Below, in pieces: positions 55,134 through 63,759 of a stretch of 64,000 nucleotides of DNA. The notes below the pieces were generated by a model. The model ran no database searches. It saw only the letters and a program-made list of their open reading frames with translations, and was not told where the DNA came from. Each line of letters starts with the position of its first letter. Position 1 is the stretch's first letter. Location of the stretch: assembly GCF_000375405.1 (NCBI RefSeq), contig NZ_AQWS01000011.1, positions 16,344-80,343 on the forward strand, written 5' to 3'. Source of the DNA: Bacteroides propionicifaciens DSM 19291 = JCM 14649. GTDB taxonomy: Bacteria; Bacteroidota; Bacteroidia; Bacteroidales; Bacteroidaceae. The position numbers were made by a program, and so were the translations under genes.

Positions 55134-56420
55134 ATGAATTATAAGTTAGAAGATTTTGAAATAATGGCACCCGTTGGCTCAAGAGAGTCTTTAGCAGCTG
55201 CCATTCAAGCAGGAGCCAATTCTATCTATTTTGGAATTGAAAACCTGAATATGCGTGCGCGTTCTGCCAACACGTTTACTATTGATGACCTACACGAAAT
55301 AGCAAAAACCTGTGCCGAGCACAATATGCAAAGCTATTTAACGGTAAACACCATCATTTATGACAACGACATCACCCTGATGCATAAGATTATTGATGCT
55401 GCTAAACAGGCAAATATATCGGCTGTTATTGCAAGTGATGTTTCGGTAATGAGCTACGCCAAAGAGATTGGTCAAGAAGTCCACCTCTCAACTCAGCTAA
55501 ACATCACCAACATCGATGCACTCAAGTTTTATGCCAACTTTGCCGATGTAGTAGTATTGGCACGTGAGCTAAATATGGATCAGGTTGCTGAGATCTACGA
55601 ACAGATTATAGAACAAAACATCTGTGGACCTCGTGGTGAGTTAATTCGTATTGAGATGTTCTGTCACGGAGCACTTTGCATGGCAGTATCGGGTAAATGT
55701 TATCTGTCACTTCACGAAGTGGGTCACTCGGCCAACCGCGGAGCCTGCATGCAAATCTGCCGAAGAGCCTACACTGTAACCGATAAAGATACAGGTATCG
55801 AACTCGATGTTGAGAACGAATACATTATGTCTCCCAAAGACTTGAAAACCATTCATTTTATCAATAAATTGATGGATTCGGGTGTAAGAGTACTCAAAAT
55901 TGAAGGTCGTGCTCGTGGGCCTGAATACGTAAGAACTGTTGTAGAATGCTACAAACAAGCAATTAAAGCTGTAATTGACGGCGATTATACCGATGAGAAA
56001 ATTGAGCATTGGAACGACCGCCTAAAAACAGTCTTTAATAGAGGCTTCTGGGACGGTTACTATCTAGGTCAACGTATTGGTGAATGGAGCAAGAACTACG
56101 GTTCTGAAGCTACTGAACGTAAGGTTTATGTAGGAAAAGCCATCAAATATTTTGGAAATATCGGTGTTGCTGAGTTTAAACTTGAAGCATCAGAACTCAA
56201 CGAAGGCGATAAACTTTTGATTACAGGACCCACTACTGGTGCACTCTTCCTTAATTTAGAGGATGCTCGAGTAGATTTACAACCTGTTAAAACAGTAAAT
56301 AAAGGGGAGAACTTCTCCTTTAAGATTGAAGATAAAGTTCGACCAAACGATAAGCTTTACAAGATTGTAAAAGCCGAAGAGTTAAAGAAAAAAAGAGCTA
56401 ACGCTAAGAATTCTAAATAA
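55134..56420 (+). CDS. U32 family protein, TrhP/YegQ-like tRNA hydroxylation protein
   Basis: Members of family U32 were named as peptidases, but TrhP takes part in 5-hydroxyuridine formation at tRNA position 34. This protein opens DFEIMAPVGSRESLAAAIQAGANSIYFG and has the U32 signature EMFCHGALCMAVSGKCYLSLHEVGHSANRGACMQICR at about 183-218 with conserved cysteines likely to bind an iron-sulphur cluster, followed by KIEGRARGPEYV near 260. A C-terminal beta domain (VGVAEFKLEASELNEGDKLLITGPTTG) and a Lys-rich tail complete 428 residues. It is followed at 11 bases by a thioesterase gene and then dprA. Confidence 0.9.
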   Translation: MNYKLEDFEIMAPVGSRESLAAAIQAGANSIYFGIENLNMRARSANTFTIDDLHEIAKTCAEHNMQSYLTVNTIIYDNDITLMHKIIDAAKQANISAVIASDVSVMSYAKEIGQEVHLSTQLNITNIDALKFYANFADVVVLARELNMDQVAEIYEQIIEQNICGPRGELIRIEMFCHGALCMAVSGKCYLSLHEVGHSANRGACMQICRRAYTVTDKDTGIELDVENEYIMSPKDLKTIHFINKLMDSGVRVLKIEGRARGPEYVRTVVECYKQAIKAVIDGDYTDEKIEHWNDRLKTVFNRGFWDGYYLGQRIGEWSKNYGSEATERKVYVGKAIKYFGNIGVAEFKLEASELNEGDKLLITGPTTGALFLNLEDARVDLQPVKTVNKGENFSFKIEDKVRPNDKLYKIVKAEELKKKRANAKNSK

Positions 56421-56431
56421 AGGAATAGATT

Positions 56432-56839
56432 ATGGAAAAGTATATTTTTGAATTAGATTTTAAGGTGAGAGATTACGAATGTGACCTCCAAGGCATTGTC
56501 AATAATGCCAACTACCTCCACTATTTTGAGCATACTCGTCACGAGTTTCTAGACAATATGAATATCAACGTATTAGAACTCCATAACCAAGGTATTGACC
56601 CTGTTATTGCACGTGTGAATATGGCACTCAAAACACCTTTGACCAGTGGAGATGAGTTTGTTTCTAAACTATTCCTCACCAAAGAGGGTATCAAATATAC
56701 TTTTCATCAAGACCTATTCCGCAAATCGGATAACCGAGTGGTTGCCAAGGCCAAAATCGAAGCCGTAACCATTATTAATGGACGACTTTCGAGAAGCGAA
56801 TTATTTGATCAGGCCTTTGCGCCCTATATTAAAGCGTAA
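56432..56839 (+). CDS. Acyl-CoA thioesterase, YbgC/4HBT hot-dog family
   Basis: The 135 residues have the hot-dog thioesterase signature VRDYECDLQGIVNNANYLHYFEHTRHEFL (residues 12-40), where the Asp in CDLQGIVNNANY corresponds to the catalytic Asp of the 4-hydroxybenzoyl-CoA thioesterase/YbgC type. Substrate unknown. It sits between the U32 gene (11 bases) and dprA (5 bases) as part of a likely three-gene transcript. Confidence 0.9.
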   Translation: MEKYIFELDFKVRDYECDLQGIVNNANYLHYFEHTRHEFLDNMNINVLELHNQGIDPVIARVNMALKTPLTSGDEFVSKLFLTKEGIKYTFHQDLFRKSDNRVVAKAKIEAVTIINGRLSRSELFDQAFAPYIKA

Positions 56840-56844
56840 AACAT

Positions 56845-57972
56845 ATGGATGAAGCAATCTACAGCATTGCATTAACCCAAATACCAAGAGTTGGTGCTAT
56901 TAGTGCAAAACGTCTTTTAGATGTGGCCGGTAGCGCCACTTTTCTTTTTGAGCATATCAGTGAATTGGCAAGCCAAAAATCTCTTAAGCCTTGGCTAGTC
57001 GATCAAATAATGCATGCAGAGTCTTATATTGAAAAGGCGACCAAACTTATTGAGCAGACCCGAGCACTTGGCATTGAGTTAATCCCCTACTCTAGCGACC
57101 GATATCCTAGCCGCCTGAAAGAGTGTGACGATGCTCCAGTATTGCTCTATTATAGAGGAGAGAACATCAACCTCAACAGAAAGCATATCATAAGCATTGT
57201 AGGCACCCGACACATCACAACCTACGGACAGCAAGTTTGCCAGGCGATTGTAAGAGATTTACAAGCCGCAAACCCCGATATTCTCATCCTAAGTGGCCTT
57301 GCCTATGGAGTAGATATTTGTGCTCACAGAAGCGCCTTAAACGAGGGTTTAGACACAATCGGCGTTCTGGCACACGGGCTTGATCGGGTTTATCCTGCAG
57401 CACACCGACAAATAGCTCAAGAGATGATGCACCATGGCGGATTAGTTAGTGAATTTCCCATTGGAACAGAGCCCGACCGCTTTAACTTTGTAAGTAGAAA
57501 CCGAATTATAGCAGGTATGAGTGACGCAACTCTGATTATCGAATCGGCTAGTAAAGGAGGTTCTCTGATAACAGCAGAATTTGCAAACACCTACAATCGA
57601 GATTGCTTTGCAGTTCCAGGCAAAATATCGGATCCCTATTCTGCTGGTTGCAATAAACTCATAAAAAACAATCAAGCACAGCTTGTAGAATCGGCAAAAG
57701 ATATCCTTGAAGCACTGGATTGGATTCTGGCAACTCAGAAGGTAAGCAAGCAAAAAGAATTAGATTTGGAGGTCGAGACTACTCCGCTACCCCATTTGAG
57801 TAAGGAAGAAGAGCTAATCTATACTGAATTAAAGAGTAAAGGAGAAACCCAGATTAATGAATTGCTAATAACATCAGGATTACCCATAAGTAAACTTCAA
57901 ACCCTACTCTTTGGATTAGAGATGAGGGGAATAGTCAAGGCCAAAGCTGGAGGAATCTACCAGCTTACCTAA
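56845..57972 (+). CDS. dprA: DNA-processing protein DprA
   Basis: Binds incoming single-stranded DNA and loads RecA during natural transformation. An N-terminal helical region (IALTQIPRVGAISAKRLL) leads into the Rossmann-like DprA core with ISIVGTRHITTYGQQ near 113-127, ILILSGLAYGVDICAHRSALN near 147-167, VLAHGLDRVYPAAHRQIA, GGLVSEFPIGTEPDRFNFVSRNRIIAGMSDATLIIESASKGGSLITAEFA and CFAVPGKI. The C-terminal 65 residues form a winged-helix domain (EELIYTELKSKGETQINELL). At 375 residues it is complete. With comF at 42468 it marks at least remnants of a transformation pathway. Confidence 0.95.
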   Translation: MDEAIYSIALTQIPRVGAISAKRLLDVAGSATFLFEHISELASQKSLKPWLVDQIMHAESYIEKATKLIEQTRALGIELIPYSSDRYPSRLKECDDAPVLLYYRGENINLNRKHIISIVGTRHITTYGQQVCQAIVRDLQAANPDILILSGLAYGVDICAHRSALNEGLDTIGVLAHGLDRVYPAAHRQIAQEMMHHGGLVSEFPIGTEPDRFNFVSRNRIIAGMSDATLIIESASKGGSLITAEFANTYNRDCFAVPGKISDPYSAGCNKLIKNNQAQLVESAKDILEALDWILATQKVSKQKELDLEVETTPLPHLSKEEELIYTELKSKGETQINELLITSGLPISKLQTLLFGLEMRGIVKAKAGGIYQLT

Positions 57973-58084
57973 ATAGAAATGAGCTACTGGCAATCTAATA
58001 ACGAGTTACTAGGAAGAAGTAAACGAGTAAGTCGTTTTTTGTTTAGAGCCTAGGCTGATAATTCTTACTAATTTAAATCAATAA

Positions 58085-58123
58085 AAAAATCCCCACTGCA
58101 TCAGAAGATGAGTGGGGATTTTT
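58085..58123. terminator. Bidirectional terminator between dprA and the frd operon
   Basis: A perfect 13-bp stem (AAAAATCCCCACT, 58085-58097, with 58111-58123) with a further CATC/GATG pairing inside. T-runs serve both convergent transcripts. Confidence 0.92.
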
Positions 58124-58147
58124 AATATTTAATAGCCTAATACAAGA

Positions 58148-58903
58148 TTAGTCTTTTAATTTCGCACTGATGAACTCTCTATTCATACGCGCAATATTGC
58201 TAATTGAAATGCCTTTAGGACACTCAGCTTCACAAGCACGTGTGTTAGTACAGTTACCAAAGCCTAATTCATCCATTTTAGATACCATAGCCTTAGCACG
58301 ACGAGCAGCTTCAACTTTACCCTGAGGTAAAAGATTTAGTTGGCTGATTTTCGCAGAAACGAAAAGCATAGCCGAACCGTTCTTACATGCAGCTACACAT
58401 GAACCACAACCAATACAAGAAGCAGCATCCATTGACTTTTCAGCAATATCTTTAGGGATAAGGATAGCATTTGCATCTTGAGGTGCACCAGTGTTCACAC
58501 TTACATAACCACCAGCTTGGATGATTTTGTCGTATGAGCTACGGTCAACCATAAGGTCTCTAATTACTGGGAAACCTGCAGAACGCCATGGCTCAATAGT
58601 GATTGTCTCACCATCGTTAAAACGACGCATGTAGATTTGACAAGTTGTTGCTCTTACACCAGGTCCGTGTGGATGTCCGTTAACATATAATGAACACATA
58701 CCACAGATACCTTCACGACAGTCGTGATCAAACACAATTGGCTCTTTACCTTCGTTGATAATGCGCTCGTTAAGGATGTCAAGCATCTCAAGAAGAGAGA
58801 TTGACTGGTGAATATCTTTCATTTGGAATGTTTCGAAAGAACCTTTTGCTTTAGGTCCTTTTTGACGCCAAACTTTTAGCGTAAAACTTATATTTTTATC
58901 CAT
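58148..58903 (-). CDS. sdhB: Succinate dehydrogenase/fumarate reductase iron-sulfur subunit
   Basis: The electron-transfer subunit. The [2Fe-2S] site is [15 protein letters not shown] near residues 62-76, and two further cysteine clusters serve the [4Fe-4S] and [3Fe-4S] centres: [11 protein letters not shown] near 163-173 and [12 protein letters not shown] near 218-229. The layout is that of the Bacteroides/Wolinella type fumarate reductases, which couple to menaquinol. Last gene of the CAB operon, 27 bases after the flavoprotein gene, and ended by a terminator. Confidence 0.96.
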   Translation of the reverse strand: MDKNISFTLKVWRQKGPKAKGSFETFQMKDIHQSISLLEMLDILNERIINEGKEPIVFDHDCREGICGMCSLYVNGHPHGPGVRATTCQIYMRRFNDGETITIEPWRSAGFPVIRDLMVDRSSYDKIIQAGGYVSVNTGAPQDANAILIPKDIAEKSMDAASCIGCGSCVAACKNGSAMLFVSAKISQLNLLPQGKVEAARRAKAMVSKMDELGFGNCTNTRACEAECPKGISISNIARMNREFISAKLKD

Positions 58904-58929
58904 TGTTGAGTTTCTTTAAAATGTTAAAC

Positions 58930-60873
58930 TTATGACTTGTAGTTACGTGTTTGTACTGGAGTTTCTTCATAAACTAAATCTTCTTTGATTAGTTCAGGAT
59001 CAGATTCTTCACCAGTATATTTCCAGCAACCCACAAAGAAGAATTTATCATCGTGACGAAGAGCTTCGCCTTCTTCAGTTTGATGTTCTTCTCTAAAGTG
59101 ACCACCACAAGACTCTTCACGCATCAATGCATCGTGAGCCATTAGAAGACCAATTTCAATAAAGTCGGCCACACGTAGTGCTTTTTCAAGCTCAACGTTA
59201 AGCTCGTTAACATCTCCAGGAATACGAACGTTAGACCAGAATTCTTTTTTAACCTCTTTAAGTTTACCAATAGCCGTAGTAAGAGATTTTGCTGTTCTAC
59301 CCATACCCACGAAGTCCCACATAACAAGACCAAGTTCTCTGTGAAGAGAGTCAACCGAACGTTTACCGTTCACAGCTTTAAGCTTGTTGATTTTATCTTT
59401 CAACTCTTTTTCAGCTTTCTCAAACTCAGGAAGATCTGTTGAGAATCTAGGAACTTGAATTTGATCTGATAAGTAGTTTTGGATAGTATAAGGAAGTACA
59501 AAGTAACCATCAGCAAGACCTTGCATTAGGGCAGATGCTCCTAGACGGTTAGCACCGTGATCAGAGAAGTTAGCCTCACCAATAACAAATAGTCCTGGTA
59601 CATTACTCATCAATTCATAATCAACCCATAGTCCACCCATTGTATAGTGAATAGCTGGGAAAATCATCATTGGAGATGTGTAAGGATCTGTATTTTTGAT
59701 CTCTTCGTACATATCGAAAAGGTTACCATATCTATCAGCAACAACATCTTTACCAAGACGGTCGATAGCATATTTGAAATCAAGGAATACAGCTAAACCT
59801 GTGTTGTTAACACCAAAACCAGCATCGCAACGCTCTTTAGCAGCACGTGAAGCAACGTCACGAGGTACTAGGTTACCAAATGCAGGATATCTACGCTCTA
59901 GGTAGAAATCACGATCTTCGTCAGGAATATCGGTTGGTTGTTTTGTTCCAGCTTGAAGTGCTTTTGCATCTTCTAGTTTTTTAGGAACCCAAATACGACC
60001 ATCGTTACGAAGTGACTCAGACATCAATGTTAATTTAGACTGGTGGTCACCGTTAACAGGAATACAAGTTGGGTGAATTTGAGCAAAACATGGGTTTGCA
60101 AATAGAGCACCTCTCTTGTAACATTGGATAGCAGAAGAACCGTTCGAAGTCATCGCGTTAGTTGACAAGAAGAATGCATTACCATATCCACCTGTTGCAA
60201 CAACAACTGCGTGAGCAGAGAAACGTTCAATCTCACCAGTAACAAGATTTCTTGAAAGAATACCACGTGCACGGCCATCAATTAGGATTAAATCCATCAT
60301 GTCGTGACGAGTATAAAGCTCAACTGTACCTAGGTTTACTTGTCTCATTAGCGCTGAGTAAGCACCAAGAAGAAGCTGTTGACCAGTTTGACCACGTGCA
60401 TAAAACGTACGTGATACTTGAGCACCACCGAAAGAACGGTTAGCAAGTGTACCACCATAATCGCGAGCAAAAGGAATACCTTGAGCAACACATTGGTCTA
60501 TAATAGCGTTAGACACTTCAGCTAGTCGGTACACGTTCGACTCTCTAGCACGGTAGTCACCACCTTTAATAGTATCATAGAAAAGACGGAAAACAGAGTC
60601 TCCATCATTAGTATAGTTTTTTGCAGCGTTAATACCACCTTGTGCAGCAATAGAGTGAGCACGGCGAGGTGAATCTTGAATACAGAAGTTTTTAACGCGG
60701 AAACCCATTTCACCAAGAGATGCAGCAGCAGAAGCTCCAGCTAAACCTGTTCCAACGATAATAACATCAAGACGACGCTTATTAGCAGGGTTCACCAATT
60801 TTTGGTGGTTTTTATAGTTATTCCATTTCTCAGCTAATGGTCCTGCAGGTATTTTAGAATCTAACTTAGTCAT
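58930..60873 (-). CDS. sdhA: Succinate dehydrogenase/fumarate reductase flavoprotein subunit
   Basis: The catalytic subunit with covalent [26 protein letters not shown] at residues 36-58 is the dinucleotide fold, [16 protein letters not shown] near 72-87 has the flavin-linked His73, and [66 protein letters not shown] and the late [18 protein letters not shown] segment (here [14 protein letters not shown]) complete the active site. At 647 residues it is the long form seen with b558-type anchors. In anaerobic Bacteroidales it mainly reduces fumarate, giving succinate. Confidence 0.97.
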   Translation of the reverse strand: MTKLDSKIPAGPLAEKWNNYKNHQKLVNPANKRRLDVIIVGTGLAGASAAASLGEMGFRVKNFCIQDSPRRAHSIAAQGGINAAKNYTNDGDSVFRLFYDTIKGGDYRARESNVYRLAEVSNAIIDQCVAQGIPFARDYGGTLANRSFGGAQVSRTFYARGQTGQQLLLGAYSALMRQVNLGTVELYTRHDMMDLILIDGRARGILSRNLVTGEIERFSAHAVVVATGGYGNAFFLSTNAMTSNGSSAIQCYKRGALFANPCFAQIHPTCIPVNGDHQSKLTLMSESLRNDGRIWVPKKLEDAKALQAGTKQPTDIPDEDRDFYLERRYPAFGNLVPRDVASRAAKERCDAGFGVNNTGLAVFLDFKYAIDRLGKDVVADRYGNLFDMYEEIKNTDPYTSPMMIFPAIHYTMGGLWVDYELMSNVPGLFVIGEANFSDHGANRLGASALMQGLADGYFVLPYTIQNYLSDQIQVPRFSTDLPEFEKAEKELKDKINKLKAVNGKRSVDSLHRELGLVMWDFVGMGRTAKSLTTAIGKLKEVKKEFWSNVRIPGDVNELNVELEKALRVADFIEIGLLMAHDALMREESCGGHFREEHQTEEGEALRHDDKFFFVGCWKYTGEESDPELIKEDLVYEETPVQTRNYKS

Positions 60874-60930
60874 AATGCAATTTGAATTTTAATACTTGTT
60901 TAAATACTTTATTAATCTCCGTAGCCTAGG

Positions 60931-61614
60931 TTATAAGCTAGCGATGTAAAACCAAACAACTACCAAGATAAATCCTGCTACAACAACTGTAGAGAAGATG
61001 TTTGAGACAACTTTCCAGCGATTAATCCATAAATCGTTGCTCCATCCAATTGATTGGATAGCGCTCCAGAATCCATGAGTTAAGTGGAACCATAAAGCAA
61101 TTAACCATACGATGTAAAGGATGGCGTAAATTGGATTTGAAAAAGTATAAGCTATAAATCCAGCTCCATCATGAACAGCATAATTTTGTCCACCAAGAAG
61201 AACTTCATGGTTACCCACAATTTCTTGGAATTGCATATTATACCAAAAGTTAAATAAGTGAAGACCTAAACCAAGTAGTACTATGATACCTAATACTAAC
61301 ATGTTTTGAGAGGTCCATTTCACTGTTTCTCTGCGTTCAACTACAGCATATCTCTCATTACCACGAGCTTTTCTGTTTTGAGCTGTTAGCCAAAAAGCAT
61401 AAACTATGTGAGTGATAAACAGTGCAGCTAGACCCATTGTTGCTACTAGTGCATACCAGTTAGCTCCCAAAAACTCACAAATAAGGTTGTAAGCTTCAGT
61501 AGAAAAAATTGCAACAAGGTTCATTACCAAGTGAAAGGTCAGGAAGAGAATTAGGGCGATACCCGTAACACTCATCACCACTTTTCTTCCTATTGATGAA
61601 TTCGTTAACCACAT
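60931..61614 (-). CDS. sdhC: Succinate dehydrogenase/fumarate reductase cytochrome b subunit
   Basis: A 227-residue diheme-type membrane anchor with five hydrophobic helices. MSVTGIALILFLTFHLVMNL near residues 14-33 has the first heme-ligand His; later histidines lie in LFITHIVYAFWL, GLHLFNFWY and ALWFHLTHGFWSA. This is the TIGR02046-type b558 subunit used by Bacteroidetes with no separate SdhD. First gene of the operon, 57 bases before sdhA, with a clear two-box promoter. Confidence 0.95.
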   Translation of the reverse strand: MWLTNSSIGRKVVMSVTGIALILFLTFHLVMNLVAIFSTEAYNLICEFLGANWYALVATMGLAALFITHIVYAFWLTAQNRKARGNERYAVVERRETVKWTSQNMLVLGIIVLLGLGLHLFNFWYNMQFQEIVGNHEVLLGGQNYAVHDGAGFIAYTFSNPIYAILYIVWLIALWFHLTHGFWSAIQSIGWSNDLWINRWKVVSNIFSTVVVAGFILVVVWFYIASL

Positions 61615-61685
61615 AAATGATTGATTTTAAAATTATTTAATTGTTTGAGTTATAGATGTCAGTCGAAATCAGATTTATATACTTG

Positions 61686-61716
61686 CAAAAATAGCTGAAA
61701 ACATTGAGTATACAAA
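61686..61716 (-). promoter_or_regulatory. Two-box Bacteroidetes promoter for the sdhCAB operon
   Basis: On the minus strand TTTG (61713-61716), then 19 bases, then TATTTTTG (61686-61693) match the -33 and -7 consensus at the usual spacing. Start expected near 61680, giving a leader of about 65 bases. Confidence 0.7.
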
Positions 61717-61972
61717 GCGAATAAAGAAAGAATTCTTTAATGTGGTTTTGGTTACTTTTTGTTCATTAAACAGAACATTAAAACAGATTCTTTTAGATAT
61801 GCTTAAGGTTAACTATCAATATGTTAGACAATAAGGGATAAAACACAATTATCGGCTTAAACAATGCTGTAAAAGAAGTTTCCTAAAGTGTTAAATATTT
61901 ATTTATTCTGAGCATTAGTACATTTAAAAGAGTATAAATGCAAAAAAAAGGATTGAGGGAAGTAGAAACAAA

Positions 61973-62003
61973 AAACCCCTACAAGATTTATCTGTAGGGG
62001 TTT
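61973..62003 (-). terminator. tRNA-type terminator next to the att remnant
   Basis: A perfect 11-bp stem (AAACCCCTACA, 61973-61983, with 61993-62003) and 9-base loop, followed on the minus strand by TTTTTTGTTT. It lies 5 bases after the tRNA 3'-end remnant, the usual place of a tRNA terminator. Confidence 0.8.
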
Positions 62004-62008
62004 AATTT

Positions 62009-62024
62009 TGGTGCCCAGACCCAG
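62009..62024 (-). other. tRNA 3'-end remnant, candidate attachment site
   Basis: On the minus strand CTGGGTCTGGGCACCA reads as the 3' T-stem strand, acceptor strand TCTGGGC, discriminator A and CCA of a tRNA, directly followed by a terminator. The bases 5' of it do not form a T-loop or T-stem, so the rest of the tRNA is absent. A tyrosine-integrase gene starts 207 bases away. This is what an element integrated in a tRNA 3' end leaves at one side. Confidence 0.65.
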
Positions 62025-62140
62025 AACACAACCCTAATAAAACAACATCACACAAATAACACTCAAAACCCCTTATACAAAGCAGTTTGATGATATTTAC
62101 TATTTGCTTATGTTATGCTAATTATAAGCTTTATTAGCCT

Positions 62141-62173
62141 TATTTTGTCATTACTTTGTCCCTACTTTGTCCC
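62141..62173 (+). repeat. Three tandem 11-bp repeats upstream of the integrase
   Basis: TATTTTGTCAT, TACTTTGTCCC and TACTTTGTCCC follow each other without gaps. One helical turn per repeat suits cooperative binding by a protein, for example the integrase arm-binding domain. Confidence 0.6.
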
Positions 62174-62193
62174 TATGATACAAAAAGGTTTAT

Positions 62194-62201
62194 TATATTT
62201 G
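62194..62201 (+). promoter_or_regulatory. Bacteroidetes -7 box for the integrase gene
   Basis: TATATTTG matches TAnnTTTG, with an expected start near 62208, about 23 bases before the ATG. The tandem repeats lie at the -25 to -60 zone and could let the bound protein control its own gene. Confidence 0.5.
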
Positions 62202-62230
62202 TAGGTAAAGAAAGGTAAAAGGTTTATATA

Positions 62231-63418
62231 ATGGCTAAGAAAGTTAGTGCAGTAAAAGAAAACCCTAGACTTGAACAAAGAAAGTCTAAACAGGGTATTA
62301 TTAGATTATCATTAAGATACAACTTAGGTACTCAAGCCTATACTGATGATAATACAGGGGAAACTAAATACAAGACTATACACAAACGTGAAAGCCTTGA
62401 CCTATCATTAATAGCAAGCCCTAGAACTCCAGCAGACAGAGCGTTGAATAAAGAAACCTTAGAACTAGCCCAAAAGATAAGGTTTGAGAAAGAACAACAG
62501 TTTAAAGAACAGAAAGACGGTTATAGACTAGAGAGAAACAAAGATATCAACTTCTTAGATTTCTTTGAAAGCTATATATACAACTACAATAAGAAAGATA
62601 AGAGAAACCTAAAGGTTGCTTACAATCGTTTTAAGGACTTTCTACAAGATGAGCCTCAATACAATATATATAAGGATTATATCAAACCTCAACAGCTTAC
62701 TAAAGATATGATGAGGTTATTTGTAGAGTATTTACAAAGTAGAAGTATTGGAGAGGGTGCAAAAACAATATACCAACGCTTTAAGAAAGTAATCAACTAT
62801 GCAATAGAGCAAGATTTGATACTAAAAAACCCTTGTATAGGTGTAGTGTGTAAAGCTGATGATAGCACACTTAGAAAAGATATTTTGAGTATGGAAGAAA
62901 TTAAGCAACTCATACAAACAGAATACAAAGACCAAAACCCACAGGTTAGAGATGCTTTTATCTTTTGCCTATGCACAGGGTTAAGATTTTGTGATGTAGA
63001 TGCTTTGACCTATTCAAGTGTGGACTACTCTAATAAAACACTAACCTTTGAACAGCATAAGACTAGGGGGCACAGTGCAAACAGTGGGGTTGTAGTGCCT
63101 CTTTCTAATACAGCCCTTACCCTTATAGGCAAACCCTCAACAAATACCCCTAGCAAAGAACTAATCTTTGAGTTACCTAGTTACACAGCATGTAGTAAAG
63201 CCCTCAAAAGATGGATTAAACGTGCTAAAATAGATAAACATATTACATGGCATTGTGCTAGACATAGCTTTGCTACCAATTCTTTAATGATGGGGGCAAA
63301 TATAGCCGTTGTAGGTAGTCTTTTAGGTCATAGTGGACTAAGACATACAATGAGGTATTTAAAGGCAGTAGATGCACAGAAAAGAGAAGCTACTAATAGA
63401 ATGAACTTTAATATATAA
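62231..63418 (+). CDS. Tyrosine-type site-specific integrase
   Basis: The 395 residues have an N-terminal arm-type DNA-binding part (IIRLSLRYNLGTQAYTDDNTGETKYKTIHKRESL), a SAM-like core-binding domain (about 105-205: FFESYIYNYNKKDKRNLKVAYNRFKDFL, VEYLQSRSIGEGAKTIYQRFKKVINYAI), and a catalytic domain with LCTGLRFCDVDALTYSSVDY (first Arg), WHCARHSFATNSLMMGA (HxxR pair) and LGHSGLRHTMRYLKAV (His and nucleophilic Tyr). All catalytic residues are present. The layout is that of integrases of Bacteroidetes conjugative or mobilisable elements and prophages. It sits next to the tRNA remnant, as expected for the gene at the element's end. Confidence 0.93.
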   Translation: MAKKVSAVKENPRLEQRKSKQGIIRLSLRYNLGTQAYTDDNTGETKYKTIHKRESLDLSLIASPRTPADRALNKETLELAQKIRFEKEQQFKEQKDGYRLERNKDINFLDFFESYIYNYNKKDKRNLKVAYNRFKDFLQDEPQYNIYKDYIKPQQLTKDMMRLFVEYLQSRSIGEGAKTIYQRFKKVINYAIEQDLILKNPCIGVVCKADDSTLRKDILSMEEIKQLIQTEYKDQNPQVRDAFIFCLCTGLRFCDVDALTYSSVDYSNKTLTFEQHKTRGHSANSGVVVPLSNTALTLIGKPSTNTPSKELIFELPSYTACSKALKRWIKRAKIDKHITWHCARHSFATNSLMMGANIAVVGSLLGHSGLRHTMRYLKAVDAQKREATNRMNFNI

Positions 63419-63422
63419 TACT

Positions 63423-63758
63423 ATGATTAAGACAAACAAAAAAACAGTTTACTATGAAGTTAATACAAACAGTATGGATGATAATACTTCAAAGTCTATA
63501 GTTAAGGGAGATACTTTAGAATGTGTAGAGTGCTTTAATATTAATGAAGCAGATAATAAAAATTGTATAGCACTATTAAAAGGGTCAATTACAATACTAG
63601 CAATAGTAAAACAGTTATCTAATGGCTCTATTGAATTTCATTATAAGAATGAATCTTATAAGCCTAAAAGAGTTGTAGTTTCTGATATTGAAAAGTTGTA
63701 TCTAATAAATTCTATTACAAGGAGTGGACTTGCTAACTTTACCCGCACAACTAGTTAA
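63423..63758 (+). CDS. Small S24/LexA-like domain protein, C-terminus probably altered by IS insertion
   Basis: No certain family. The 111 residues contain TNSMDDNTSKSIVKGDTLEC (about 15-34), which resembles the GDSMxDGTSxSIxxGD region around the catalytic Ser of S24 peptidases, and ITILAIVKQLSNGSIEFHY (about 56-74), which could carry the partner Lys (Lys63). The later DIEKLYLINSI resembles the family's closing strand. There is no helix-turn-helix, so it is not a complete phage repressor. It starts four bases after the integrase stop, likely in one operon. The last 8-10 residues may come from the insertion sequence that follows. Confidence 0.5.
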   Translation: MIKTNKKTVYYEVNTNSMDDNTSKSIVKGDTLECVECFNINEADNKNCIALLKGSITILAIVKQLSNGSIEFHYKNESYKPKRVVVSDIEKLYLINSITRSGLANFTRTTS

Positions 63759-63759
63759 G

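Larger units (their letters stand above)
61615..62230. other. Intergenic region: frd promoter, tRNA remnant with terminator, element left end
   Basis: These 616 bases carry no complete gene. In order: the sdhC promoter (61686-61716), the terminator of a lost or displaced tRNA (61973-62003), the tRNA 3'-end remnant (62009-62024), a small inverted repeat GCTAAT/ATTAGC (62117-62138), three 11-bp tandem repeats (62141-62173) and the integrase -7 box (62194-62201). Confidence 0.65.

Noticed and set aside
62009..62100. A complete tRNA gene on the minus strand
   Set aside because: Only the acceptor strand, CCA and the 3' T-stem strand are recognisable; the T-loop and 5' T-stem do not form. Kept as an att remnant only.
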